In this document: piece by piece, positions 16,342 to 25,011 of the stretch
Position numbering within the stretch: position 1 is the first letter of the stretch
Layout of the letters: each line of letters opens with the position of its first letter
The notes under the pieces: generated by a model
The model's database searches: none
What the model was told of the DNA's origin: nothing
Seen by the model: the letters and a program-made list of their open reading frames with translations, nothing else
Program-made: the position numbers and the translations under genes
From: Terrabacter sp. Root85
Lineage (GTDB): Bacteria > Actinomycetota > Actinomycetes > Actinomycetales > Dermatophilaceae
Direction of reading: 5' to 3'
Length of the DNA: 64,000 nucleotides
Assembly: GCF_001429185.1 (NCBI RefSeq)
Contig: NZ_LMIW01000001.1
Span: 833,490-897,489 of the forward strand

Positions 16342-16938
16342 TCAGTCCCTAGGAGCTGAGGCGCCGGATCCCGCTGCGCGAGCGGCCTGCTCGACGCGCT
16401 CGCGGTGGGCCGCCCATTCGGCCGCGTCGTCGCTCGTCGACACCGGGTCGTCGCCGACGACGCCGTCGACCTGCTCCCGGAGGATGTCGGCGTGGCCGAC
16501 GTGACGGTTGGTCTCGGTGAGGACGTGCACCATGAGGTTGAAGAGCATGACGTCCGGCCGGGGCCACCACGGCACGTGGCCGGGCGCGTCGATCGGCAGC
16601 GCCTCGATCGTCGCGTCGGCGTGGGCGCAGGCGCGGCGGTAGCGCTCGACGACCTCGGCCCGCGACTCGTCCACCCTGACCCACAGCTGGTCCCGGCTCA
16701 CGAAGCCCGGGTCGTCGAACTGCGGCAGCGGCTCGGGGAAGGGCCGGCCCACGATGCCGCCGAGGTAGCGCGCCTCGGACAGCGTGAGGTGCTTGACGAG
16801 GCCGAGCAGGTTGGTGCCGGTCGTCGTCAGGGGTCGGCGTGCGTCGTACTCCGAGACCCCGTCCAGCTTCTGCAGCAGGGACGCCCGGACCCATCGCAGG
16901 TTGTCGTGGAGGTACGCCTTGGCGAAGTCGTCGATCAC
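16342..16938 (-). CDS. DinB superfamily protein (DUF664-like)
   Basis: The 198-residue protein matches the actinobacterial DUF664/DinB-like family: DFAKAYLHDNLRWVRASLLQ at the N-terminus, NLLGLVKHLTLSEARYLGG, and NLMVHVLTETNRHVGHADIL. The histidines in KHL, HVL and GHAD form the usual three-His metal site of this four-helix fold. The role is probably a small-molecule thiol transferase or related activity, unproven. The GTG at 16938 follows GAGGCT by six bases, so it may be leaderless. A GTG 33 bases upstream is possible but lacks support. Confidence 0.78.
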   Translation of the reverse strand: MIDDFAKAYLHDNLRWVRASLLQKLDGVSEYDARRPLTTTGTNLLGLVKHLTLSEARYLGGIVGRPFPEPLPQFDDPGFVSRDQLWVRVDESRAEVVERYRRACAHADATIEALPIDAPGHVPWWPRPDVMLFNLMVHVLTETNRHVGHADILREQVDGVVGDDPVSTSDDAAEWAAHRERVEQAARAAGSGASAPRD

Positions 16939-16987
16939 GGGCCCAGCCTCGCACGCGGGCACCTCGCTCACCCGTCGTGCGGCGCGG

Positions 16988-17155
16988 TCACACGGATCGG
17001 AAGAACCGCAGGTAGAAGGCCCCGAACACGAGGACGATGCCCACGTTGACCATGAGCCGCGCCCACACGTGGTCCCGGAAGAAGAGGACGTCGACGGCCA
17101 CGACGACGGCCACCATCACGAGCGCGTAGAGCACGCCGAGCACGGGCCGTCCCAT
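16988..17155 (-). CDS. Small two-helix membrane protein (55 aa)
   Basis: The frame starts ATG at 17155 and ends TGA at 16988. It encodes 55 residues with two hydrophobic helices (VLYALVMVAVVVAVDVLFF, then LMVNVGIVLVFGAFYLRFF) joined by a short charged loop, RDHVWAR. A GGGGG run lies just before the ATG. Third-position GC and the clean two-helix pattern support a real gene. No function can be assigned. Confidence 0.65.
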   Translation of the reverse strand: MGRPVLGVLYALVMVAVVVAVDVLFFRDHVWARLMVNVGIVLVFGAFYLRFFRSV

Positions 17156-17165
17156 ACCCCCAGTC

Positions 17166-17849
17166 CTACTCCCGATGTCCGCCGGAAGCCATGAGGTATG
17201 CCGTCAGCTCGGCCGGGTGCGAGAGCGCGGCCAGGTGCCCGCCGGGCACGACGTCGATGTCGAGTCCCAGCCGGTCGCGCGCCACGCGACGCTGGAGGTC
17301 GACCGGGAAGAAGCGGTCGTCGGCGCCGGCGACGACGCAGATCGGCACGTCGGGCCAGGCGTCGATGGCGCACGGCGTCTCGAAGGCACGCTCGACCTCG
17401 GGACGCTGGTGCTCCTCGCCACTCGCCGCGACCGCCGGGTCGACGTCGTGGAGGAAGTACGTGTCGAGGTCGAACTCCTCGCTCCACCCACCGGCGCGGG
17501 CCGCCGCGACCCGGGCCTCCTCGCACCGCACGGCGTCCCACCACGCCCCGGCGGTCTCGCCCGGCAGCGGGACCATGGCGTTGAGCAGGACGATGCCGGC
17601 GACGGGCCGCCGCGCGGCCACCATCGGCACGGTGAAGCCGCCCATCGACTGCCCGACGACCACGACGTCGTCACGACCCTCGACCGCCGAGGTCACGAGG
17701 GCGGCATACTCCGGCAGCCCGGCGTCCGGGTCGTCGGCGGGCAGCTCGACGGCGACGGCCTCGTGGCCGGCGTCCTCGAGGAGCGGCACGACCCGGTGCC
17801 AGTACCAGGCGGCGCCACCGGCGCCGGGGACGAGCGCGAATGTGGTCAC
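17166..17849 (-). CDS. Alpha/beta hydrolase
   Basis: The 227-residue enzyme shows FALVPGAGGAAWYWHRVVPL at the N-terminus, the nucleophile elbow VVVGQSMGGF (Ser), the acid loop VAGADDRFFP (Asp), and the catalytic His in VPGGHLAALSHP. This resembles the pyrethroid-hydrolase/esterase group of small cytosolic hydrolases; the substrate is unknown. The GTG at 17849 gives the family's usual start (MTTF...) and lies seven bases after TAGCAT. An ATG three codons earlier is the alternative. Confidence 0.87.
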   Translation of the reverse strand: MTTFALVPGAGGAAWYWHRVVPLLEDAGHEAVAVELPADDPDAGLPEYAALVTSAVEGRDDVVVVGQSMGGFTVPMVAARRPVAGIVLLNAMVPLPGETAGAWWDAVRCEEARVAAARAGGWSEEFDLDTYFLHDVDPAVAASGEEHQRPEVERAFETPCAIDAWPDVPICVVAGADDRFFPVDLQRRVARDRLGLDIDVVPGGHLAALSHPAELTAYLMASGGHRE

Positions 17850-17902
17850 TGTCCACATGCTAGCCCTCGACGGCGCCCGTGGGGCCGTGCGATCGTGGCC
17901 CC

Positions 17903-18151
17903 ATGGCTGACGACCCCTCGATCCAGGACCGCATCGGCTCACTCATCGACGAGGAGCACCGGCTGCGCTCCGCCCTGCAGGCCGGCGACATCACCGTCGA
18001 CGAGGAGCACGCCCGACTGCGCAGCGTCGAGGTCGAGCTCGACCAGTGCTGGGACCTGCTGCGCCAGCGACGGGCGCGGCGCGAGTTCGGCCAGGACCCC
18101 GACGGCGCCGAGGTGCGCTCCGAACGCACCGTCGAGGGCTACACCGGCTGA
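17903..18151 (+). CDS. DUF2630 family protein
   Basis: The 82-residue protein fits DUF2630 along its length: DRIGSLIDEEHRLRSAL, EEHARLRSVEVELDQCWDLL, RQRRARREFGQDP and a closing VEGYTG. It is predicted to be a helical hairpin, soluble and highly charged. Function is unknown in all members. The ATG at 17903 is six bases after GATCGT, a possible leaderless arrangement, and it diverges from the hydrolase gene. Confidence 0.85.
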   Translation: MADDPSIQDRIGSLIDEEHRLRSALQAGDITVDEEHARLRSVEVELDQCWDLLRQRRARREFGQDPDGAEVRSERTVEGYTG

Positions 18152-18167
18152 CCGCCCCGAACACGCC

Positions 18168-19994
18168 TCAGATCGTGAGGCCGTGGCCGAAGGGGAAGAG
18201 CGCGTCGTCGTAGCCCGGCACGTCCTCGCCGTGCGCCCGCACCTGGTCCATCGACCGCGGGAGGTCGAAGGGCAGCCGCCCCTCGGGCGCGATGGTGCCG
18301 GTGACGGCGTCGAGCAGGGCGTCGTCGCTGCTGCCGTAGCTGCCGACGACGGCCGACGCGAAGCGCAGCAGCGGGGTGACGACGGCCGGCCGGTCGAGCA
18401 CGACGTCGACGACGAGCGGGCAGACCGCGGCGATCCGCTCGAGCCGGGCGACGAGGCCGGGCGGGAAGTCGAGCGAGCCCTGGTGGAACCACGACTCGAG
18501 GAAGAGGTCCGACCGCGGGTCGAACGGGGCGTTGAGCCGCACGACGGCGACGTCGGCGTCCTCGGGCCGGTCGACGAGCTTGCCGTGCCGGACGACCGCC
18601 TCGGGTGAGACGCGCTCGGCGTAGATGCGCAGGCCCTGCTCGAGCGGGAGCCGATCGTCCACGTTGTGCAGCACGGTCACCGAGCGGGCCTGGGCGGCAT
18701 ACCCCTCCTCGCGGAAGTCTCCCCGACCCACGGTCGTGGCGGCAGCGTCCTCGTCGACGTAGGGGTCGTCGAACAGCCCGAGCCGGAACTTGACCGCGAG
18801 GATGCGGCGCGCCGACTCGTCGACCCGGGCCTCGGTGACCCGACCCTGGGCGACGAGGTCGAGGAGGATGTCGACGCACTCCTCGCCGCCGAACTGGTCG
18901 GCACCGGCCTCGAGGATCAGCTCCATGCGGCCGTGCGGGTCGAGGTGCTCGACGCCCCACGCGCGCGCCGGGAGCACCTGGTCACCGACGTGGTTGTCGT
19001 TGACGAGCTCCCAGTCCGTGACGACGACGCCGTCGTAGCCGAGCTTCTCGCGGAGCAGGCCGGTGACGACCTGCCTGTTGTAGCCGAAGCCGATCGGCTC
19101 GATCTCGACGCCGTCGACGACGAGGTCGACCGGCATCCCGTAGTACGGCATGATCCCCGCGGTGCCGGCCTCGATGATCGGCGGGAACGGCTTGAGGTGG
19201 TCGGCGAATCGCCCACCGGGATAGACCTGCTCGCGGCCGTAGGGGAAGTGCGCGTCCTCGCCGTCCTTCTGCGGACCGCCGCCGGGGAAGTGCTTGCTCG
19301 TGCACGCGACACTGCCCGCACCGAGCGAATCTCCTTGGAAACCCTTGAGATACGCCACTCCGAGCTCGGTCACGAGGTCGGGGTCCTGGCCGAAGGTGCC
19401 GGCCTGGCGCGCCCAGCGCGGCTCGGTCGCGAGGTCGAGCGTCGGGTGCAGGGCGGCCCGGATGCCGACGGCGGCATACTCCTGGCGGGCGATGTCGGCG
19501 AAGCGCCGCACCGCGTCCGCGTCGCGCAGCGCCGCGAGCCCCAGCGGCTCGGGCCACTGCGAGAACGCGCCCGCGGAGAAGGAGACCCCGACGTTCTCGA
19601 TGAACGCGTGCCGCGGGTCGGTCGACACCGTCACGGGTATGCCGTGTGGCGTGCGCTCGGCGAGCGCCTGCAGCGCGTTGCTCCACCGGGCCGCCATCCG
19701 CGGGTCGGCGAGCGCGTGGACGTTGAAGTGGTTGAGGTGCTTGTCGAGCACGACCGTGCTCGTCGGCGACTTGCTGATGGTGCCCGGGTGCTCGAGCACC
19801 GTGCCGTCCGAACCGGCCTCGATGACGGTCTGGAACATCAGACCGACCTTCTCCTCGAGGGAGAGCCGGCCGAGCAGGTCCTCGACCCGCTCCTCGACGG
19901 TCAGGCGTGGGTCCTCGTAGGGATCCATCCGGCCGTTGCCGTTGAGGTCGCGGTAGGCGACGCCGTCCTCGGAGGTGGAGAGCTCGGGGCGCAC
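18168..19994 (-). CDS. Glycoside hydrolase family 3 beta-glycosidase
   Basis: The 608-residue enzyme has the GH3 barrel with the K-H motif (Lys234-His235 in SKHFPGGG) and the nucleophile Asp327 in GVVVTDWEL. A C-terminal alpha/beta sandwich domain ends GRLPFDLPRSM and DDALFPFGHGL. The N-terminus carries a calcium-loop-like DLNGNGRMDPYEDP segment. No signal peptide is present, so it acts inside the cell. It closes the second sugar operon, 39 bases after the PF10091-type gene, and probably cleaves imported beta-gluco-oligosaccharides (inference). The start is GTG. Confidence 0.9.
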   Translation of the reverse strand: MRPELSTSEDGVAYRDLNGNGRMDPYEDPRLTVEERVEDLLGRLSLEEKVGLMFQTVIEAGSDGTVLEHPGTISKSPTSTVVLDKHLNHFNVHALADPRMAARWSNALQALAERTPHGIPVTVSTDPRHAFIENVGVSFSAGAFSQWPEPLGLAALRDADAVRRFADIARQEYAAVGIRAALHPTLDLATEPRWARQAGTFGQDPDLVTELGVAYLKGFQGDSLGAGSVACTSKHFPGGGPQKDGEDAHFPYGREQVYPGGRFADHLKPFPPIIEAGTAGIMPYYGMPVDLVVDGVEIEPIGFGYNRQVVTGLLREKLGYDGVVVTDWELVNDNHVGDQVLPARAWGVEHLDPHGRMELILEAGADQFGGEECVDILLDLVAQGRVTEARVDESARRILAVKFRLGLFDDPYVDEDAAATTVGRGDFREEGYAAQARSVTVLHNVDDRLPLEQGLRIYAERVSPEAVVRHGKLVDRPEDADVAVVRLNAPFDPRSDLFLESWFHQGSLDFPPGLVARLERIAAVCPLVVDVVLDRPAVVTPLLRFASAVVGSYGSSDDALLDAVTGTIAPEGRLPFDLPRSMDQVRAHGEDVPGYDDALFPFGHGLTI

Positions 19995-20033
19995 GGGTGT
20001 GCCTTTCGTCGGTGCGGGAAGTTCATACGCGGG

Positions 20034-21659
20034 TCAGGCGATCGGGCTCGCGCCGAACTCCTCGACACCGATGACCGGGCGCAGGGCGCGCTCGACGGCC
20101 GTGGTGCTGAAGGCGCGACGGAGGACGTCGTTGCCGAGCACGTTGCCCGCGGCGCCCATGACCATGGCCTGGTCGAGCGAGAGGTAGCGGCGGGCGACGG
20201 TCCCCGACCGGACGGCCACGGCGTCGAAGAAGCCACCGCGGTCGTAGGAGTGGAAGTCGGCCTTGAGGTTGGCGAGGTTGGTGAACGCCTCGTCCGGCTC
20301 GTGCATCATCGCGAGGAACGCCGCGTGCGGCGTGACGACGCCGTCGCCGTAGGTCGGGCTCGGGTTCGTCGCCGCCCGGCAGTCACCGAAGCCGGGGTCG
20401 TAGTTCGTGCTCTCCTGGTCGGACATGTAGCCCGTCGGGTTGAGCCCGAGCGCGTCGACGCCGTACTCCCGGTAGCCGCCCTTGGGGTTGCTCGACGGGC
20501 TGAAGCCCCAGTAGCCGTAGCCGGCGTCGATGAGCCCGTGCTCCCGCTGCGCCCGGACGTGGAGCGGGTGGTTGCGACCCCACGATCGGGGCGCCCAGGC
20601 GGCCTCGTCGACGAAGACGTCGGGCATGAGCTCCTCGAACATCGAGCCGCCCCAGCCGGGCACGATGTGCATGCCGCGGTAGGTGTACGCACCCTCGTAG
20701 ACGTCGAGGCCGTAGTAGGTGCGGTTCTCGCCGACCGGCTGCATCTCGTGCCACGACCAGTCGCACGTCGCGGGGAAGGTGCGCCACATCGCGAAGTACT
20801 GCTTGGCCGGCACTTGGCCGGTGATGATGCCGAGGTAGCTCGTGATGCGGGTCTCCGACACCGTCGTGTCGTAGTGGTGCGTCGTGAGCCAGACGGGGTC
20901 GCCGCCGATGTGGGTGCCCTGGTAGGTGCCCCCGGGGCGACCGTCCTCGTAGGGGTAGAAGCCGCCGTGGATGAGGCCACCCGGACGCACCTGGTGCGCG
21001 GGGTCGCTGTTGTCGTTGTAGAAGGAGTCCCAGCGCATCCGGCCGAAGATCCTCTTGGCCCACGGAGCGGCCGCGGCGTCGGAGCCGGCGACGACGAGCA
21101 GCGCGGCGCCGAGCCAGCCGTTGTCGACGCTCGAGCAGAAGGGGACGACCTTGTCGCCCGAGTCCGGCCACGTGTGCAGCGCCTTGGCGGTCGCCTCGTC
21201 GTACCAGTTGTAGTACATGCCGCTCGGCGTGTGGTGCTCCATCCGCTCCACCGTCTTGAGCGTGCGGATGAGGCGGGCCGACGCCTCGCCACGGGTGATG
21301 ATGCCGAGCTCGCGGGCGACGACGGTCGACCAGAGGTAGCCACCGATGTTGGTCGGCGACGTGTAGCCCGAACGGTCGCCGGCGGCGAGCGACGCGGGGA
21401 TGTTGTCGGCCGGCAGACCGGTCCTCGGGTCGGTCATCGCGACGAGGCTGCGCCACGTGTCGGCCGCCCACGTGCGCACCGTGGCGCTCTCGAGGGAGCG
21501 GACGGCATTCGGGCCCGTCGACCGCAGGAAGGCGGGCGCCTGGCGCGCGCCGGTCGTCGACGCGGACGCCGACGGTGCGAGCGCGAAGGCGGCGACGGAG
21601 GCCGCGCCCCCGACGAGCATCGAGCGGCGGCTGGGGGTGTAGAGCTTCTTCTCGGACAT
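20034..21659 (-). CDS. Tat-exported glucoamylase-like/GH144-like protein (PF10091 type)
   Basis: The 541-residue precursor has a twin-arginine signal (SRRSMLVGGAASVAAFALAP, cleavage near SASAS). The body is an alpha/alpha-toroid protein with the PF10091 pattern: TSPTNIGGYLWSTVVARELG, GMYYNWYDEAT, SSVDNGWLGAALLVV, YGYWGFSPSSNP and DGVVTPHAAFLAM. Relatives include GH144 endo-beta-1,2-glucanases and cyclic-glucan-associated domains. With the GH3 enzyme and importer it suggests extracellular breakdown of a beta-glucan, possibly beta-1,2-linked. The substrate is inference. Confidence 0.75.
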   Translation of the reverse strand: MSEKKLYTPSRRSMLVGGAASVAAFALAPSASASTTGARQAPAFLRSTGPNAVRSLESATVRTWAADTWRSLVAMTDPRTGLPADNIPASLAAGDRSGYTSPTNIGGYLWSTVVARELGIITRGEASARLIRTLKTVERMEHHTPSGMYYNWYDEATAKALHTWPDSGDKVVPFCSSVDNGWLGAALLVVAGSDAAAAPWAKRIFGRMRWDSFYNDNSDPAHQVRPGGLIHGGFYPYEDGRPGGTYQGTHIGGDPVWLTTHHYDTTVSETRITSYLGIITGQVPAKQYFAMWRTFPATCDWSWHEMQPVGENRTYYGLDVYEGAYTYRGMHIVPGWGGSMFEELMPDVFVDEAAWAPRSWGRNHPLHVRAQREHGLIDAGYGYWGFSPSSNPKGGYREYGVDALGLNPTGYMSDQESTNYDPGFGDCRAATNPSPTYGDGVVTPHAAFLAMMHEPDEAFTNLANLKADFHSYDRGGFFDAVAVRSGTVARRYLSLDQAMVMGAAGNVLGNDVLRRAFSTTAVERALRPVIGVEEFGASPIA

Positions 21660-21691
21660 GGTGCAGTGCTCCTGTTTCCGGGGTGGGAGGC

Positions 21692-22606
21692 CTACTTGAG
21701 GCCGGTGGTGGCGATGCCCTCGATGAAGCGCTTCTGGAAGATGAGGAAGACGACGAGGATCGGGATGATGACGACGGTGGCGCCGGCGAGCAGCAGCCCG
21801 TAGTTCGTGCTGTTCTGGCCGGTCGAGTAGAGGGCCAGGGCCACCGGGAGGGTGTACTTGTCCTCGGACTGCGCCACGACGAGCGGCCACAGGAAGTTGT
21901 TCCAGCTGCCGAGGAAGGTCAGGATGCCGAGCGTCGCGAGCGCAGGACCGCAGAGCGGCAGGATGATCTTCCAGAAGATCCGCAGCTCACCGGCACCGTC
22001 CACGCGCCCTGCGTCGAGCAGGTCCCTCGGCAGGCCGAGGATGAACTGGCGCATGAGGAAGACGCCGAACGGGCTGACGAGGAACGGCAGGAAGAGGCCG
22101 GGCAGGGTGTTGACGAGTCCGGCGTTCGCGACGAGCACGAAGAGCGGCACGAAGGTCACGACGCCCGGGATCATGAGCGTGCCCATGACCGCGATGAAGA
22201 TCGCCTTCTTGCCCCTGAAGTCGAGCATCGCCAGGGCATAGCCGAGCATCGAGCAGAAGACGAGGTTGCCGGCCGTCACGACGACGGCGACGACGATCGA
22301 GTTCGTGAAGAACTGTCCGAAGTTCAGCTTGCTGAACAGCTGCGTGTAGTTGTCGAGTGAGGCGCTCTCGGGCAGCCACGTCGGCGGGATCTGGCGCAGC
22401 TCCCCCTCACCCTTGAAGCTGCCGAGCACCATCCAGACGAACGGTGCGATGACGGCGACGAGCGCGACGGTCAGCAGCACGTAGAGCCACCAGCGGCTGC
22501 CCTGGCTCGAGCCGACCATGCCGGACCCTGTCCTGCTCGCCTTCGCCTTCGGTGCCGGGGCCGGAGCGGTCGGCCCGGTCGGCCGCGGTGCGGTGTCGAC
22601 GGACAT
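21692..22606 (-). CDS. Sugar ABC transporter permease (MalG type), second locus
   Basis: The 304-residue protein has a Pro/Ala-rich cytoplasmic lead, six membrane helices and the EAA loop LLDAGRVDGAGELRIFWKII. It ends with the family's RFIEGIATTGLK tail. It begins one base after the MalF-type gene stop and precedes the exported PF10091-type gene by 32 bases. Confidence 0.9.
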   Translation of the reverse strand: MSVDTAPRPTGPTAPAPAPKAKASRTGSGMVGSSQGSRWWLYVLLTVALVAVIAPFVWMVLGSFKGEGELRQIPPTWLPESASLDNYTQLFSKLNFGQFFTNSIVVAVVVTAGNLVFCSMLGYALAMLDFRGKKAIFIAVMGTLMIPGVVTFVPLFVLVANAGLVNTLPGLFLPFLVSPFGVFLMRQFILGLPRDLLDAGRVDGAGELRIFWKIILPLCGPALATLGILTFLGSWNNFLWPLVVAQSEDKYTLPVALALYSTGQNSTNYGLLLAGATVVIIPILVVFLIFQKRFIEGIATTGLK

Positions 22607-22607
22607 G

Positions 22608-23618
22608 TCAGGTCCTCTCTCGGAGCAGGCGGAACTGCAGGGCCGTGACGATCGCGATGACGACGAAGATGATGTAGCTCATCGCCGACGCGAGACCGTA
22701 GTTGCCGAAGCCGAACTGCTGGTAGGTGTACATCGACAGCGAGATCGTGCTGTTGAGCGGGCCGCCCTTGGTCATGACGAACGGCTCCTCGAAGAACTGG
22801 AGGTAGCCGATGGCCGTCGTGACCATGACGAAGAGCAGGGTCGGTCGCAGCAGCGGCATCGTGACGTGGCGGAACCGCTTCCAGGCGTTGGCGCCGTCGA
22901 TGGCGGCCGCCTCGTGCAGCTCGGCCGGCACGGCCTGCAGCCCCGCGAGGAAGATGATCATCGCCGTGCCGAAGTTGCGCCACGAGGCCATCATGATGAG
23001 CGCCGGCATCGACCAGTTCGGGTCACCGAGCCAGTTGGGACCGGTGATGCCGAACCACCCGAGGGCGGTGTTGATGAGACCGCCAGGGTCCTGCAGGAGG
23101 AAGCGCCACACGACGGCCACCGCGACGATCGAGGTGATGACCGGCATGTAGAAGCCGAGGCGGAAGACCGCGCGGAAACGGGTGATCCCCTTGTCGAGCG
23201 CGACCGCAGCGGCGAGCGCCACGACGAGCGTCAGCGGCATACCGACGAGGACGAAGTACGCCGTGTTGGCGGCGGCCTTGCGGAAGGTCGGGTCCGACAA
23301 CGCCTTGGTGAAGTTGTCGAGGCCGACGATGTTGACGCTGAAGGGGTGTCGCAGGTCGCGGGCCTTGGTGTCCGTGATGCTCATGAAGAGCGACTGGACC
23401 ACCGGCCAGGCGGTGAAGGCGAGGAAGAGCAGGCAGAAGGGGATCGCGAGGATCCAGGCCGCCCGCCCCTCCCGACGGCGGGCCGATCCGACCCGGCCGG
23501 GGGAGCCTCCGTCGCCCGCCCCCCGGGACGACCCGTTCGCGGGTCGTCCCGGGGCGGTGACCGGAGGTGGCGTCACGGGTCCGGCGGGGGACCCGGTCGT
23601 GCCGGTCTGGGCGGTCAT
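22608..23618 (-). CDS. Sugar ABC transporter permease (MalF type), second locus
   Basis: The 336-residue protein has a Gly/Pro/Arg-rich N-terminal tail of about 50 residues, six transmembrane helices and the EAA loop HEAAAIDGANAWKRFRHVTM. It starts four bases after the binding-protein gene. It forms the membrane channel with the next permease. No ATPase gene is nearby. Confidence 0.9.
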   Translation of the reverse strand: MTAQTGTTGSPAGPVTPPPVTAPGRPANGSSRGAGDGGSPGRVGSARRREGRAAWILAIPFCLLFLAFTAWPVVQSLFMSITDTKARDLRHPFSVNIVGLDNFTKALSDPTFRKAAANTAYFVLVGMPLTLVVALAAAVALDKGITRFRAVFRLGFYMPVITSIVAVAVVWRFLLQDPGGLINTALGWFGITGPNWLGDPNWSMPALIMMASWRNFGTAMIIFLAGLQAVPAELHEAAAIDGANAWKRFRHVTMPLLRPTLLFVMVTTAIGYLQFFEEPFVMTKGGPLNSTISLSMYTYQQFGFGNYGLASAMSYIIFVVIAIVTALQFRLLRERT

Positions 23619-23622
23619 CGGA

Positions 23623-24909
23623 TCACATTCCCGTGCCGATGGACTCGGCCTGCTGCTGGGCCGTCTTGAGTCCGGTGGCCGGGTCCTCGCCGGTCTTGGT
23701 GACCTTCTCCATCTCGGTGTCGAGCCCCTTGACGGCCTGCTCCCACGTCGGGAACGACGGCGGCGCCTTGGCGGTCTCGAGCTGCTTGCCGAAGACGGCG
23801 AGCTTCTTGTCCGAGGCGAGCGCGGGGTCCTGCCAGGCGCTCTTGACCGACGGGAGGTCGGTCGAGATGGTGTACCACTTCGACTGGACCTTGGGGTCGG
23901 CGAGCCACTGGACGAACTTCCAGGCGGTGTCGCGGTTCTTCGTGTTCTTGAAGACGACGAAGTTCGAGCCACCGACGAACGACGACGACCCGGCCGAGCC
24001 GGCGGGGATCGGGGCGACGTTGTACTTGTCCTTGAAGCCGGCGCCGCCGACCTTCTCGACCGCGGACATCATCCACGGGCCGGAGATGAACATCGGGACC
24101 TTGCCGCTCGCGAAGTCGGGCTCGGTCGTCGGGGTCGCCGGGGCGCTCTTGTTGGAGATGCCGTCGGTGAAGTACGACTGGTAGTACTTCGCAGCCTTGA
24201 CCATCTCGGGGCTGTCGAAGTTGTACGCCTTGCCGCCGTCCTTCGTGAGGTCGGCGCCGTCGCTCCAGGCGAACGGCATGAGGGTCTGCCACGAGCCCTC
24301 GCCACCGGCCTGGAGGCCGATGCCGTACTGCGCGCCGGCCTTGGTCTGCATGGCCTTGGCCATGTCCTTGAGGCCCTGCGCGTCGGTGGGCACGCTGTCG
24401 TAGCCGGCCTTCTTGGCGAGGTCGGTGCGGTAGAAGAGCACGCGGGTCTCGACGTACCAGGGGATGCCGTAGGACGTGCCGTTGACCTCGGTGGTCTTCT
24501 GCGCACCCTCGAAGAAGGCGGACGTGTCGATCTGCGCCGGCGTCGGGTCGATGGCGTCGCTGCTCGCGAACTCGCCCATCCACGTGGTGCCGACCATGGC
24601 GACGTCCGGCGTGTTGCCGGAGGCGATCGAGGCCGTGAACTTGTCGTGCGCGGCATCCCACGGGATGGCCGTGACCTGGACCTTGACGCCGGGGTTGGCG
24701 GCCTCGAAGTCCTTCGTCAGCTTGGGCAGGTTGTCCCCCTCGGCACCCATCGCCCAGACGGTGATCGTGCCGGTGGCCTTGCCGGTGCTGACCGCGGCGC
24801 CTGTCTGACCGGCGGTGGTGCCGCCGTTCTCGGCGCTGCGACCGCAGGCGGTCACGGTGAGGGCCGCGGCAGTCATGCACGCGACCGTGATGGCTGTGGT
24901 GCGTCTCAT
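23623..24909 (-). CDS. Sugar ABC transporter substrate-binding lipoprotein, second locus
   Basis: The 428-residue precursor has a lipoprotein signal (lipobox LTVTACG, Cys22). The mature domain is a type-1 solute-binding protein: GTITVWAMGAEGDNLPKLTK, FTASIASGNTPDVAMVGTTW, YGIPWYVETRVLFYRTDLA and QWLADPKVQSKWY. The last two are typical of gluco-oligosaccharide binders. It is the first transport gene after the LacI regulator, with a 102-bp gap in which I see no operator or terminator. Confidence 0.9.
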   Translation of the reverse strand: MRRTTAITVACMTAAALTVTACGRSAENGGTTAGQTGAAVSTGKATGTITVWAMGAEGDNLPKLTKDFEAANPGVKVQVTAIPWDAAHDKFTASIASGNTPDVAMVGTTWMGEFASSDAIDPTPAQIDTSAFFEGAQKTTEVNGTSYGIPWYVETRVLFYRTDLAKKAGYDSVPTDAQGLKDMAKAMQTKAGAQYGIGLQAGGEGSWQTLMPFAWSDGADLTKDGGKAYNFDSPEMVKAAKYYQSYFTDGISNKSAPATPTTEPDFASGKVPMFISGPWMMSAVEKVGGAGFKDKYNVAPIPAGSAGSSSFVGGSNFVVFKNTKNRDTAWKFVQWLADPKVQSKWYTISTDLPSVKSAWQDPALASDKKLAVFGKQLETAKAPPSFPTWEQAVKGLDTEMEKVTKTGEDPATGLKTAQQQAESIGTGM

Positions 24910-25011
24910 CGGTGTCTCACTTTCTCGGGTGTCTCCGACATCGGTGTCGAGGGTTGGGGAGGAACGGACGGGGGCAGGGGGATGGCGGTGGAGGAGCCTG
25001 GCGGGTCGCGC

